From assembly GCF_901933205.1 (NCBI RefSeq), contig NC_044577.1, positions 8,195,321-8,259,320 of the forward strand: a DNA stretch of 64,000 nt, given 5' to 3'. Shown here in pieces: positions 1 through 18,412 of the stretch. Made by a program: the position numbers and the translations under genes. The notes under the pieces are model-generated. The model saw nothing but the letters and a program-made list of their open reading frames with translations. It was not told where the DNA came from and made no database searches. Source of the DNA: Camarhynchus parvulus (lineage: Eukaryota; Chordata; Aves; Passeriformes; Thraupidae). Numbering within the stretch: position 1 is the stretch's first letter; each line of letters opens with the position of its first letter.

Positions 1-2421
1 GTTTTGCATCAGCCACAGCCACCACTGCTGATTTCAGTTACAGGATGCACCCTTAGCAGTGGGTTTCCTGCCAATGTTTTGAGTGTTGCTACAGAGCTCA
101 GGGGAGTGATGGCTGATACAAAGCCTGAATCTTCTGATATAGCCCTTTATCTGGTCTGTGATTTGCAGCCCAGGTACCTTCACGCCAGATTCAGCCCATG
201 AAGTTAGAGGGTGGCTGTCAAAAGGATGCTCTGAGTGTCTCACAGATCTCTGCTGAGGGGTTGGGTAACCTGGTGAACTCTCCCAGGAAGAGCCTGCATG
301 GCTGTAATGCCAGCATGGAGTGGCTTGTGTGACTTATGCTCCACGTGAATTCCCTGCACCCTCCACAGGTGCATCATTTGGCTGAAAACAGACAACACTC
401 ATGGCTAATTATGTGTTGCTCTGCTACCTGCTAATTAAGGAAAGCTGCAAAGCTGAGATCTCTGGGGTAGTGACCACCTGACTCAGTGAGTGCACAGGTG
501 AAGGATAAAAACTTGGGAGAGAAACCTGGAATGGGTAATACAATAACGCTTGGTTGGGTTTTTTAACCTTCTTCAGGATTTACTGACATTTCTGTTCAGA
601 AATACAGCAACATGACTGGGGTAAAGAAATGTATGTAAAGGTCACAATTCCTAACTCAAGGGAAGGGAACACATTGCAGTAGGAAAAGCCACTTCTTATC
701 TGGCTGGAAAAGAAGCCCAGTTGTGTTGGCACAGACGCATTTTGGAAAATTAAACAGCAGGAAGGGAAATAACGCCGTGGTTATGCAGGTGTACAGGGAG
801 GCCATCAGAAAGGAGCTCCCTTGCCCTGCAGGCTTCAGAGAAGGCTGAGGGGAGCTGCAGGGCTGGCTCCCACCGCTGGGAATTCAGCTGGGTTTCCTGG
901 GGCTGAGCATCCATGGCAGAGGCTGTGCTGAGAAGGTCTCTGACAGACTAAACAAACAAACTCTGACCAGCAATGAGATCTCATATTGCTCCATGGCCCC
1001 TGTGCATTGCAGATGTACAGATGCACACCTCTGGCCATGACTTGGTACCTAGGCTGACAAATGCCATGGGGAGGTTTCGTCATGTAACACATACATTGAA
1101 GAGTCTCATTATAGTTCCAATATAGGGCTGGATTTCAAAACCAGAATGGTGCCATCAAGCTTCTGAAATTAACATCTGGTTAAAGCCTGCCTTATAGGAA
1201 CTTTTTAAAAACTCTTGCTATAACACAAGATAAAAATGAGCCTGAATATGGAAAATCTGTACAAAAATATTCATGATGTGTGTCACTATGTATCTTCTTT
1301 TACAGGGCATCTGCCATGAATCAGGATATAACTTAGGGGGGTTACTGAACTGTGTTACCGAGGTGTTGATGGCTCTCAATTCTGCAGCACAGCAGCTGAA
1401 GCTCTGTCGTAAGGGATGGATGACTAAATGACAAGGCACAGATGATATGCCTCCTGTGGAAGCATCTATGGAAGATGTAAATGGGTATGAGACACTATTC
1501 ATTTTATCAGTAATGAAATATCTGCAATACAAAATAACTTTCTTGTGTGCTAAGATTTCCGTATTGTCTGGCTTGCCTGGAGAACATAATGAAACTATGG
1601 CACCAACAGATAATACAACTGCAAGCTGAATTAAGTGCAGGTTTTGATCCTCTGGCTATATAAGACTTTATTTGTGTTTTCTTGTTAAGCTAAATTGCAA
1701 TAATTAATTATTCTTTTGCAGAAAATATATTCTATATTCTAATACCACTCTGCAGCAAAGATGAGACTCTTAGAAAAAGCTTTAAATGCAACCTCATCAA
1801 GAAGTATTCTGGGCAGCACTAACATCTTAATAGTTAAAAAAAAAATTAGTCCATACAAGAACCAAATCTTTAGCTCTCCTTTGTACATATCTAATAGTAA
1901 CAGGAAGGGAATGGAGTTACTTGCTGCATGAACACATTACCTTATATTTTACAATTACTAAAGCCTTTTATTGGTCAAGGAGACCCAGCAGAACAGAAAC
2001 AATAATTATTTCCTGTAGTACTAGTTTTACAACAGTGGAAATGCACCCAGTTGGCAAACCCCTCTGAATGAAAGCAGTGAAGGCATCTGATGGTTTGGGA
2101 TTAATCATTTCCCCAGCAGTGCCGGTGAGGAACCACACTCCTCTTTCCGAAAGTGAACCTGCAGTCACTCAGACAATGGATACAGATTGAATTACATGGG
2201 TAAAATCCCCTTTCAGTACCTGGTGCCTGCTCCACTGGCACTCTTTTCTTGCAGGATCTCCTGGAGACCTAAATGAGGCCTGTGAAGGTTAACCTGTGGG
2301 CCGGTGTAGGATGCCAGGAGGGAATGTTCATCCAGCTGCTCTGAGGCTGATGACGTGCACAGGTAACCCGAGAGCCTGTTGCACAGCTTTTGTGCCTGGG
2401 GTTGCTGTGGGATCATACAGA
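1..2421. other. Intergenic DNA upstream of NABP1
   Basis: No exon, RNA gene or recognisable repeat was found here. Open frames are short (104 codons at most), show no family resemblance and overlap on both strands, which is the pattern expected by chance. Base composition is ordinary vertebrate intergenic DNA with few CpG dinucleotides. Confidence 0.6.
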
Positions 2422-2565
2422 GCTGGCTGCTTCTGTCCCTGTATGTGCCATATTCATGCTGGCTCTGCCCCTGTGTGTGCCATGCTCTTGATGGCTCTGT
2501 TTTCTTCATTGTCCCTGTGTGTGCCATGCCCAGTTGGCTCTGTCCCTGTTGTGCCATGCCCATAT
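2422..2565. repeat. Degenerate minisatellite, about 35 bp unit, four copies
   Basis: Four imperfect units follow one another, each built around a core reading GGCTCTG, then CCCTGTGTGTGCCATG. Two neighbouring units are 36 and 35 bp long. A third carries a small insertion (TTTTCTTCATTG) and a fourth has lost two bases of the GTGTGTG stretch. The minus-strand open frame across it therefore repeats a short Ala-His-Thr-Gly-Gln-Ser-Gln pattern, which is a by-product of the repeat and not evidence of a gene. Confidence 0.75.
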
Positions 2566-5500
2566 CACCGGGCTGTGCTGCCCCTCCTGAGCACGTGTCT
2601 TTCAGCTGTGTTTGAATTCAATGTGCAATGCCTGTTGCCCAGTAACTCTCTGGCTGCATGGTCCTATTCTGTGCTGCCCTGTCTGGATTATTCAGGAATA
2701 TCAGGGAACCTGTGTTCCTGAACTGTCTGTTATCAGCAAGCCCAAGAGCTGGGAAGCCCTAGGAAGCTTTTACTGTACTCTGTTTATTTTTCCATTCCCT
2801 CCCACACCTCACACAACATCGGGTGCAACACAGGATGCAGTCAAATGGTGACCTACAAACACCACTGTGAGTAAGGCTTTTTAATTCCTCTTTTAAAAGA
2901 TCCCAAACTACAACTTGGTTTCAAACAGTACCTTCCCACGGGTGCTCATTCCAAAAGACCTCTTGGAGTACCCATTTTACTTCACATATATTCATGGCTT
3001 TCAGATGGAATAATTTCCTTTGTTATCCCACCTGGACAGGAATGTTGTTGTTATATATGGTCAGAAAATGGGAGTGAAAATACAAAAGCTGTGGTACAAA
3101 ACCTCTTCTTGTTGCCAGCGGCACTTGAAATGTGCTGCATCATCAGGTTTGATGTTCCAAAAGAACATTTTTTTACTTTTTGGCCCAGGTGGATGATTCT
3201 TAGGGCTTTTCCTAATGTCTTTAATAGAAGTGATGATATGCAGCTTATAGAATTCTGCAGCAATTGTTGCTCATTAGTCACTGACATAAAGCTTTGCACA
3301 GCAGAATCTATCTACAGGTGCCACAGGGAGAAGACAAGAAAGAAAAATGTGTCATACTCTGAAGTAAACAGCTTTATTCCCTATTAGTCTGCCAGAGGCT
3401 GAATTAGTAATTGATGAAGCACTTTGCCACGATGAGATTTGTTTAGTCCACTTAGGATTTGTTTTTTGCTGTTAACACAGAGCTAAACAAGCGAGGCTGT
3501 GTCTACATGCTCTTGTGCAGATAGGAGCTCGCTCCGTGCCTGGTGCCTGTCAGCTGTGAGCTACATCCCCGGCAGCACGGCTGCCTTGTTTGCACAGCAC
3601 CGAGGGGAGGGCTCATGTTCCCACAGTTACTCATCCCTGCACCGCACCCCCTCCCTCCACCAGGTGTTGGAGCTGCCTCTGCCTGGCGAGGCAGGGCAGA
3701 CACACTGTCTGCCGCACAGGAATGCAGCTGTCACACACACAGCGCTGCTGGCAGGCCAAGGGAAGGGCTGGTCACAGCCTTGGGCAGGGTGGGGGTCATG
3801 GCACCTTCAGCCAGCTCTGCGGCAGTGTGAACAAAGTGGTTCCTCTACCTAGGGAACATGCCTGTGGGAAGGTTGGGGCTTTTTCCATCTTTAACACACC
3901 CTAATGCTTATTAAGATTTGAGAAAGGCAGAAGCCCACATTGTTAAGATCACCATCAAATTTTCAGAAAGAAGCTGACACTGCTACAGGAAAAAAAAAAA
4001 GAAACAAGAATATAGAAAAGAAACACAAATCCCTATCTCAAAAAGTAAATCCAAACCAAATTAAATTTTCAAAGCCTCCTTCCTGGACACAAATCCTATT
4101 TTTCTTTTGAAGGTCAGCAATAGATGATGCAAGAACAAGGCTGAACTTCCAGCCCATTAGGCTCTGCGGAGCCAGGCGGCAGACGGGGTGATGTGGTGTG
4201 TCTGCATACCTCCCCCAGGCACTGGAGAAGAGGTAAGATGCAAAACCCTTCCTGCAGTGCAAGGAGGTACAAGATCCTTCTCATTTTCAAGGGAACACAC
4301 TGCTGCCACAGGGGTGCCATGGGACAAGTTCATGGTCTGCAGGAATCACTCCTAGAAGAGACAGGGCTGGCAAAAGGAGAAGGCATTTGCAAAGCCTGAA
4401 ATGTTGCCTCCCCTGGCTAAAACTGATAGGCAAGGGCTCACCTCGAAGGCACCTGAAGGGCTTCTGAGCCACTCCAGACAATCCCCCAGTGCCGACTGTC
4501 CTGTGTGAAACAAGGAACTTGGCTCAGTTGGGAAGGCAGAGGTTTGTCAGAGCCCAGTGTCCCACTGGAAATGCCCTCATTCTCCAGCTTGAAGTGTTTG
4601 TCTCTTCTATCAGCAGCGGGGCAGTTTAAGGGATCACTCCACACTTTTGTTGGCATAAAGCTGGTATCTATTTTCCTTATGGAAGCAGGAGTTACTGAAC
4701 TGGTTTAGGTGACTGTGACTGCAGTCCCTGTGAACAGTGTGGGTTATTCTGGCACAGCTACAGTGGGAAAGTGCTAATCCCCTCATCTGCACTTCTTAAA
4801 CCTTTTAATTAAAGATCACTTTGATGAAGGTGCAAGGCTGAGAGGTCAGGGTTTTGCTACAGCTCTCACCAGAGACACAAGAAACAGCAGCTGTGAGTGG
4901 TAGTGGGCTTTGAGACCTGTCCTTTGGAGCTCTAGTGGAAAAGATGAAGAGGCACCAGCTCCTATGCTCTCCATCTGTATGGGGCAAAGTTAGACCCAGA
5001 GGAATTTGGGTCTGATTCACAGCTGAGCAGGAAAGGTGACCTAGAATTGCCCCCAGTGATTTCATGTAAGTCATCTGACTGATGTGTGAGGGATTCATCA
5101 AAAGAGGGAAATGAATAACTTCCAAAAACACCTTGGAGGACTGGGTTCTCAGATGAAAACGTGCTAAAATGTGTGGAACCCAGGAAGAAAAGGCTACATT
5201 AGTGCAGCCACAACAGCACATGGCTCCTCTGGAAAGAATAAGAATGCTGTGAATTCTGATTGTTTGCTTGCCCTTTTTTTTCCCCTCCTGTGGTATTTAC
5301 AGAGCCCTGGTACTCATTCAGCTTTCCTAGCTAACAGCTAGGGAGGTAGATGGAGCTGCCTGGAATCCTGGCATCAGACACCTGACAGGCACCCTCCTGC
5401 TTCGGGCATCCTGCAGGAGGCAGGAGGGCAGCAGGCAGCTTGGCTGTGTTCCTGTGTGGGGAACAAGACCCCAACAGAGGGGGGATTCCCCTATGCACCT

Positions 5501-7126
5501 GCCCCACTGACTTCTGGAAGAAGTTCCTCTCAAACCTGTGTGTCATTCCTAGGCATCACTCCTATTACCCTGGGGAAATACTGACCCTGATGGCAGAATA
5601 TGGTGTGTTTGAGATCCTGAAGACACCAAACTACTGTTTGCTGGGGTCTCCAGACTGCCAGACTGGCTGCCAGCTTGTTAAACACACTGATGTGCCATTA
5701 GGGAGCTGAAGTGTCATCAGTGTTATAAACCTGAACCTGTAGCTTAATTTAGGGGCTTGTCAGACATATGGTAATGGGCTGGTAAGGCTTGGTGAAAGGT
5801 GGCGTCTACAGGCATCTGTACATTTTTAATCTCTGTATACAATAAAATATTACACATTAGCTTTTGCTCTTGCTGGCAGATTTCTTGTGGGAAGATCTAC
5901 TTTGGGACTCCAGTAGCACTGAATACTGAGCAAGTGACAGAAATAGGGTGTTTGGAGCAACGTCTCTGCTGGCATAGCTCCATTGCAGCCAGAGGGTGAA
6001 ATCCCAGTCCTGTTGAGATGCACGGGACTTGTGCCAGGCTTCAACTGCTGAGAACTCTTTTAGCAACTCAACCCTGATTTTGCTTTGGACTGAAACCTCC
6101 CTGTGGATCTCATCCTAGAAACACTTGCATCTTTCACACAGAAGAAAAATGTTCTGCAGCAAGCAAATGAGCTTGGAAATGATTTAAACTTCATCAGTGG
6201 AACCCTTGCTGTAGGCATTCACTGTGGGCTAAATTTGGTCTGTGTGGTAAGACTCTGAGTGGCTCAGAGACACCCAACTCCCTCGGTGATGGAAGGGCTC
6301 AAGCTTTGGCTGCAGTCACAGTTTATTGGACGTGCTCCCTGTTACTCCTCTGAACAGCAGGAGCAAAGTTTTGGTGCTCTCAGTGTAACACATTCATGCA
6401 GTCAGGGCTCTTCAATGTTTTTTTAAGACCAGGAACCCTAGATATTGCCAATGTACCTCTCTTCTCTTTACAGTGTATATTGCTGTCTTGGCATTCCAGC
6501 TCCTCTTCCAGGCTTATCCATTGTTTCAGGGTATTTGCTGGAAGCTCTTGAGGATGAAGACACACCTGCATCAAAGTCCCTGTGCTGCTGTTTGTGTGAG
6601 ACTACAGCCCCAGAAAGGTCAGAGAGTTGTGCTTCCATTACCTGCAGCTGTGATTTGATAACATTATTGTTCTGAGATCAAAAACTAAGCAGGAAAAGAG
6701 GTGCTGAAAAACCAAAATAAATTAATAATAATTCTGTTTTCTTTATAAAGAAGCAGGTTGGGAAAAACTGTTTTGCTTTGCAGGTCACCTTCACAGCAAA
6801 CAGGAATCATTCAGTCACTGCTGGATAATACCAAGGGCACTCTCAGAGGCTGGCAATTGGAATGATTAAAAAAATATGAGCAAGATTTTAAGTGGCTCTT
6901 TGAGAAACAAACCGAGCAAAATTGTTCATCAGTGGTGGAACAGACACTGTAAACAATGTATTTAATGAATCTGGAAGGCTCTTGTAAGGCACCAGATGAC
7001 CAGCTCTGTCTTTCCAGCACAGTTCCAGTCCCTTACTAAAGGAGTTTGTGACCTTGCCTTCCTATCCCACACATCAAGCTTTCTACAGCTGTGTCTCTTT
7101 TTGCATTTTAGAAAACAGGAAATATT
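2566..7126. other. Intergenic DNA, no feature seen
   Basis: No coding exon, RNA gene, or clear mobile element was recognised. The open frames around 3500-3900 lie in locally GC-richer DNA, overlap in several frames and on both strands, and resemble no known family. Confidence 0.55.
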
Positions 7127-7370
7127 TCACAGAATCAATGAAATTGGCTGGTGAGCTAGCACAGGTTGCCAAGGATTGTGTCCAGTTGGGTTTTGAGTAT
7201 CTCCATGGAGTGAGATTCCACCACCTTTCTGCACAACTGACTTGTTTTTGGGCATTCTCACAGTAAAACAAACAAACAAAAAAAAACCACCAGTTTTTTG
7301 TGTGGTGTTTCAGTGTGAGTTTCTCACCCTGTCAGTGAGCACTACTGAGAAGAGTCTGCCTCCCTCTTGT
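7127..7370 (-). mobile_element. CR1-type LINE fragment, 5'-truncated and degraded
   Basis: The plus strand reads like the reverse complement of the 3' region of avian CR1. It starts with CACAGAATCAATGA, then a GTGTCCAGTTGGGTTTTGA block, then ATCTCCATGGAGTGAGATTC, then a CTCACAGTAAAA block, and ends with a stretch near 7330-7365 matching the CR1 phrase ending in ACTGAGAAGAGTCTG. The order of these blocks is that of CR1, so the element lies on the minus strand. It is diverged, lacks the terminal 8-bp repeat, and has no open reading frame. This rests on remembered consensus similarity; a repeat-masking run would fix the family and the limits. Confidence 0.8.
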
Positions 7371-9289
7371 TCTCTGTGCTGGGGATGGACTTTGGCAGCA
7401 CTTGCAGGTGATCTTGGAAAGCCAGGCAGCTTTTCTGGATGCTGTGATCTCCAGGACAATGTCACAAACAGATCCCTGAAGAGGCCAAAGTCTGCTCTTC
7501 AAAATCAGAGTTGTGGTCTTGCTTTTTGTGCCACTGTCCCCTCTCAGGATCCTGAACTCCACTGTCTCACAGGCACTGCACCAAATGCTGACCCACCTTC
7601 ACATTTCCAAGCAGTTCTTCCTTGATTCTGAAGTCCAGCAGAGCACTTTTGCTTATTAGCTCCTCAATCAACCACACCAGGGAGTTGTCAGTGTGCTCCT
7701 GAACTCGCCTAGATTGCTTGGGCCTCTCCCTGTGTTGTCATTTCTAGCTCCCTGTCTTCCTGCCAGCTGCAAAAAAAACCTTGGTATAGAATAAATCCTC
7801 CATGCTTGCTGCTGGTCCCTGGGCTCCCACTGCAGGCCTGGTGCAGCATTTCCAGTCGTGCTGGCTGTGAGGTGGCTTGGAGCCCACATCTGCACCTCTG
7901 CAGCTGCTCTGGAGCACCAACACTTGCCTTCCTGGACAGATGTTCACCCAAAACCATCTCACCAGTGACACACCACACAAGTGTTCTTGGTGAAGAGTTT
8001 TAGTGTTTTTCAGCTAACCACACTCGTGACTTCCTTTCTGCTCAAGGCTTGCCATAACGTGAATAAACTTTCTTAACTGGCTATTTTGGGGTTTTTCTTC
8101 CTTGAAAAATTGAAGGGTTCTCCTTAAATCTATTGTGCTTTGGGTTGAAAACAGAGGATACAAAATTACTCTTTCCCAGGGCTCTAAATGGATGCGGCAG
8201 ACAAAATGAAGAAATGAAGGCAGAAAAACCACCTATGTTTGAAAAATGTTGCCAGTTCTAAATAAAGGTTAAAGTATTTTTGTCCAACCTTTGCTAGAGA
8301 CACTGTCATTCCTAGAGTTTGGTTTGAAATCCTTCCCAAGTGACTAAATTAAAGTCATTCATGTACTGAAATATAGTTGATGACTCTGAAAGTTTTAGTG
8401 CTACCGTGTTATAGATCCACCAGGAGATAGGCCCTGAGGGATCTGTCATTTCCCTCATCTGCACTCACTGAAGGATTCAGTACAGAAGTGGATTAAGCTC
8501 TTGGGGGCTTTAAGCCAACTCTCCTCAGATTCCTGCAGTATATTTCATTCTGAGCCCTGAGAGGCACTCAGCAAGGCTGCTCTGCTACCTGCACACAAAT
8601 ATTGCTCAAAATTCCCTGGGCCAGAGCTCCTGTGTGGCAGAACGTGTGGCCAGGCATTTCACAAGTGCTGTCATCTCTGGATTTCTGCTCACACAAATAG
8701 AAAGGGAAAGCCCAGCTAGCTGGGTTTGGCTCTGACAAGGAGCAGCAGTGCACACACACTGCTCTTTTGCCCTTCCTGAGGGGGAGGGCTGAATTACAGG
8801 TGTTTGGGCTGTTCCGTGGCACAGAGCGATTCCCTTGGGACCCGCCACCAAGGATGTCACAATGCTTGTGGGGGCTTGTCCACCATCTCCATGGCTTCCT
8901 GCCTGGAGCAGCTCCCTTCCCTCATATTTTACACCCTGCCTGCAGCCAAGCTCAAGGGAGTAACACTTCTCCTCAAGAAGCTGCCGGCAAAATTCAGAGG
9001 CTTTGAGAGCCTTTTTAGTACTCATCAGGATTTAGGCTCTCATTTTAAGCACAGGAAAACCTAAAGCAGGCACAGCCCCTGGTTTTCCCTACATGCCTCG
9101 AGCATTCGGTCCCAGGGTCAGAATGCTGTGGTATAGCCGGGCCAAAACCCTGAGGTGCCCGCAACCCGACAACAGCCTTTCCTGCTTGGCGGAAACCAAC
9201 ATCAAACCTCTTCCGGAAAACAAAAAGTAACTAACAAATCTTTATTTCTTTATTTCCAGTGAAGGAGGGCGGACCTGCCGGGAAATCGC
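7371..9289. other. Intergenic DNA immediately upstream of the NABP1 CpG island
   Basis: No exon or named repeat is visible. The DNA stays CpG-poor until about 9100, where CpG frequency starts to climb toward the island. Open frames here (139 codons at most) have no recognisable product. Confidence 0.55.
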
Positions 9290-9550
9290 TCTCCGGGAAA
9301 CCTGTGACAGCGCTCCTCTCCGTGTGACAGACGCGGTTTAAAATGGCGCGGAAGGGCAGCGAACCGCTCCTTCACTCCGCTGTGCCGCACCAGCCGCTCT
9401 CGGGGCGCGGCGGGGCTGTTGCCCGAAGGGAAGTCAGGCGGTGGGCGAGGGGCTGAGGGGAGGCCGAAGGGGAGAGGGGAGGCCGGGGACCTGACGGAGC
9501 GCGCTCGGTTCGGCAACCCCGACTCGGCAGCGGCAGCGCCCCGAGCAGGA

Positions 9551-9562
9551 GAAGATGGCGGC
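9551..9562 (+). promoter_or_regulatory. YY1-type motif (AAGATGGCGGC)
   Basis: GAAGATGGCGGC contains the classic YY1 core AAGATGGCGGC. It lies about 140 bp upstream of the TATA box, inside the CpG island. YY1 sites of this form are common near starts of broadly expressed genes; occupancy is inferred. Confidence 0.6.
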
Positions 9563-9573
9563 AGCAGCGTTGG

Positions 9574-9578
9574 CCAAT
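9574..9578 (+). promoter_or_regulatory. CCAAT box
   Basis: TTGGCCAATCACCG contains a CCAAT box of the NF-Y type about 120 bp upstream of the TATA box, a usual distance range for such elements. It lies 12 bp downstream of the YY1-type motif. Confidence 0.6.
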
Positions 9579-9698
9579 CACCGCGCGGCGCCGGCTCGCG
9601 CCCGCCCGTTACCCAGTCCCGGCGCTCCGCGTGCCCCGGACGGTTCCATTCGCCGCAATCGCCCCGTCCCGGCGCCCGCGTTGGTGGCGCCCGGCCGG

Positions 9699-9705
9699 TA
9701 TAAAG
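9699..9705 (+). promoter_or_regulatory. TATA box of NABP1
   Basis: The sequence CCGGTATAAAGCGG is a good TATA element inside a GC-rich island. It predicts transcription start about 25-32 bp downstream, near 9725-9735. A palindromic E-box CACGTG at 9718-9723 sits between the TATA box and that predicted start. The 5' UTR would be about 235 nt if unspliced. A noncoding 5' exon with an acceptor just before the ATG (CCGGCCGCAG) cannot be excluded. Confidence 0.6.
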
Positions 9706-9717
9706 CGGAGCACGGCG

Positions 9718-9723
9718 CACGTG
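9718..9723. promoter_or_regulatory. E-box CACGTG near the predicted NABP1 start
   Basis: A perfect palindromic CACGTG lies 13 bp after the TATA box, close to the inferred transcription start. This is the class of site bound by USF, MYC/MAX and related factors. Binding is inferred only from the motif. Confidence 0.45.
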
Positions 9724-9916
9724 TGCTCCTCAGTGCCGGCGGGAGAGGGAGGCGGGGTGCTGTCTGTGCTGGTGGTGTCGGTGTGGAGAGGGAGCGGTGG
9801 GGGTCGGGCGTGCCGCACAGTCACCGCACAGCCCCTCGGTGCTCGTGTCCCCGTCCCCTGTGAGGGTCGCCGGTGCCCCCCTGCCCGGCCCCGCGCTGCT
9901 TCTGCTCCCCCGCGGG

Positions 9917-9966
9917 ATGCGGGCTCGGCCCGCCCCGCTAGCCCTCACCCCCGCGCCGGCCGCAGC

Positions 9967-9970
<4 letters not shown>
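9917..9970 (+). CDS. Upstream ORF of 17 codons overlapping the NABP1 start (ATGA)
   Basis: An ATG at 9917 opens a frame of 17 sense codons that ends at TGA 9968-9970. That stop shares its first two bases with the NABP1 start codon at 9967, giving an ATGA overlap. The uORF is in another frame from the main ORF. It would be on the mRNA only if the 5' UTR is unspliced or retains this segment. Such overlaps can let terminating ribosomes reinitiate or can damp translation; that role is inference. The encoded peptide is Arg/Ala/Pro-rich and probably has no function of its own. Confidence 0.4.
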
Positions 9971-16049
<6,079 letters not shown>

Positions 16050-18412
16050 CTATGCCAAATGTGGTTGTACAGCTTGCTTAAACTCTACACTCTACTTGAA
16101 CACTTACTGCACTTTTATTTATAGTTAACTGTGAACCAGTTTGTCCTTTGGTTTGTTTTTTTTTTTTTTTTACCTTTTGGTGTATGGAGCAAACTTGATG
16201 TGATCTATTTCTTGTTTTGCATCAGGGAAGCACAGTGAGTCTTCCCTGTACATAAAGGGGGTAAGGGGAGAAGGTGGATATGAGGAAGTAAGGGTCACAG
16301 GTGAAAATGTCTCAATTAAAACTCAGTGCCCTTTGCTGAACAGAAGAAAATTTCAGTTACATACATGTATTTCTGTTGGTCAGCCATGTAGCCTTAATAG
16401 GTCTAATCTGTCCTGTGCAAGCATGTGTTGACTTCTGTTAGGGATAATGGGAGCTCTTCATATAGGAAGAGAAATGAAGGGAAGAGCAAGAGTGCTCTGG
16501 TGAGCTGGGTGTCCTGGGAATGAATATGGCTTGTGAAGCAATAAGTGTAAGGAAATGGTGGTGCCAGACCTAGTGTTGTCTCTGGAATCAGGGAATGGAT
16601 AGCTTGGATCAAAGCTGAAGATGTGGTGAGTGCCGTGAAGCTTGATTCTGATTCCAGAAAGGTGTACACTACTTGAAAAATTCTCTCTAAACACCATTAT
16701 CACTGTCAAGGAAAGTGACACTGATTTTTGCTTTGGATAGAAGCTTGGATATTCGTTCTTGCTTTGCATGAGATAGCAGAATAGGAGGATCTAAATTCAG
16801 ACAGTGTTGGGGAATATGCTTTTTGTAGCCTTTCCTCGTGTAAAAGCCCAAGGTTACTTTGCAGGAGCCTGAATTTCCAGGAGTGGACTGTTCTCAAATG
16901 CTGCATTACCCATCTCTTCAATGAGTCTGCCTACTCCTCCTTCCTTCATTCACTTTTCCAAATAAATTATGTATTAGATGAAGCTGTATATGTGGATTGC
17001 AGAGGTCCTGGCCAAGCACACAGCTGCACTTGTGATGCTGTTAAGCTTTCCTTCCTCTGTTTTATGTGAAACATGAATTATCCCTTGAAGAGCCCTCTCC
17101 ATATCCTGGGGGGAAAATAGCTGGTTTTATTTCTGAGATCACAAATGCCTTGACTCTAGATGAGAGTCCAGTGCCATATTTCAGATCAGGTTCAAAAGCA
17201 ACTCGGAAACTGAGGTGTCATACTGGATTCATCTGTTTAACTCTTCTTAACTGACCTCTCAAATAAAAAAAAATTGCACTAACCACATCAACAACAAATC
17301 TAACTTTCTTTCTGTCAAGCCATAAAGACTTCATGACAAAAGGCTGTTTCTGAATTGTGAGTTGTCTCTGTGGTCATTCATGTTCTTTGAATCTACCAAT
17401 GTGTTACTAATGTTTACAAGTTGTTTACATTTGATACTTTTTGCTTTTGGTACTCTATCATGATCTGTTGAAAATTGCTTCTAATTGGTGCAAGTTCCCT
17501 GTTTGGTGTGAAATGAACTGAAGTTTGTTTGAAATGCAAGCACCAGCAACAACAAAGTGCTGAAGGGAGGTTGAGAGAGACTTGTGTGCCCAGACACCTG
17601 AGGGCTGTTTGTCTCTACTCTGGTAAAGTGCTATCCTGGTGCTTCCAGGTGGAACTAGTGAAACTTGTTTTGAACACAAGAGGGTGGCATGCCTCAGGAG
17701 ATCCCTTCTGCATGCTGCTGTGGAAGAACACTGGTCACTGGTGAAGCAGAAAACAGGCATTTCTGGGGAAATGGTGTAAGGAGGAGATGTGTAACTCAGG
17801 GACTTTAAATTGCTTACTTGTTTAAATAAATGTGATGTATAGTCGAGATGCATGGACAACCTTCTGCAGTGTTGCTCTAAGACATTTGATGTGCTTATGA
17901 GAAGGAAGCCAAGAGGACTTCTAAACCCAGGAAGTATCTGTGATGTGTTCCAGAGGTACATAAGATGTAAGTATGGTGTGAGAGCCATGCTGCCCAGTCA
18001 GTAGTAGCTGTAAAGTTAGCAAAGTGAACAGTGCAGGTGATGGCATGGTGGGGTCTTGGTGTTCACTGGAGTATCTCCAGTGTGGATCTCCAGTCCTGCT
18101 GGTCTTAACTTCTCTGTGGCATAAAGAAGTTAAAATCAAGGGCAACCCTGTGTTAGTGTGTGCTGAGGTGCCTGATCTTTGTAGCTCTATGCATCTGAGC
18201 TTTTATTAAGCGAATAAACAGAATACTTGTTCACAAATTCCAAGTAAAAAGTGATATGATTAATGCTAATAAGCATAAAACTCTGCAGTCAAGTGGATGA
18301 TTGAGGTGCAGTCGGGAGGGAAAAAGCAAGAGACTGGTCTTCACATTCTCAAGGTTAGTAGCATTCCTGCTTTCCTGTTTCTTACGTGAAACTATTGCAG
18401 TTTATTAATAAA
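16050..18412 (+). other. NABP1: NABP1 3' UTR and 3' flank
   Basis: Non-coding, AT-rich sequence after the stop, with a 16-T run at 16156-16171. Candidate polyadenylation signals AATAAA occur at 16961-16966, 17262-17267, 17825-17830, 18213-18218 and 18407-18412. The first would give a 3' UTR of about 930 nt. Which signals are used cannot be told from sequence alone. Open frames of up to 176 codons on the minus strand here have no recognisable product. Confidence 0.6.
16961..16966 (+). terminator. First canonical polyadenylation signal after NABP1
   Basis: TCCAAATAAATTATG carries the first AATAAA after the stop codon, followed within 30-60 bp by TG-rich sequence (GCTGTATATGTGGATTG) that could serve as the downstream element. 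It is the best single candidate for the proximal mRNA end. Confidence 0.5.

Noticed and set aside
9250..9720. 156-codon minus-strand frame and further frames in the CpG island
   Set aside because: Arg/Pro/Ala-rich translation is typical of chance frames in GC-rich DNA where stop codons are rare.
9631..9966. In-frame N-terminal extension of NABP1 from an upstream ATG
   Set aside because: It lies upstream of the TATA box at 9699, is Arg/Pro-rich, and is absent from the family.
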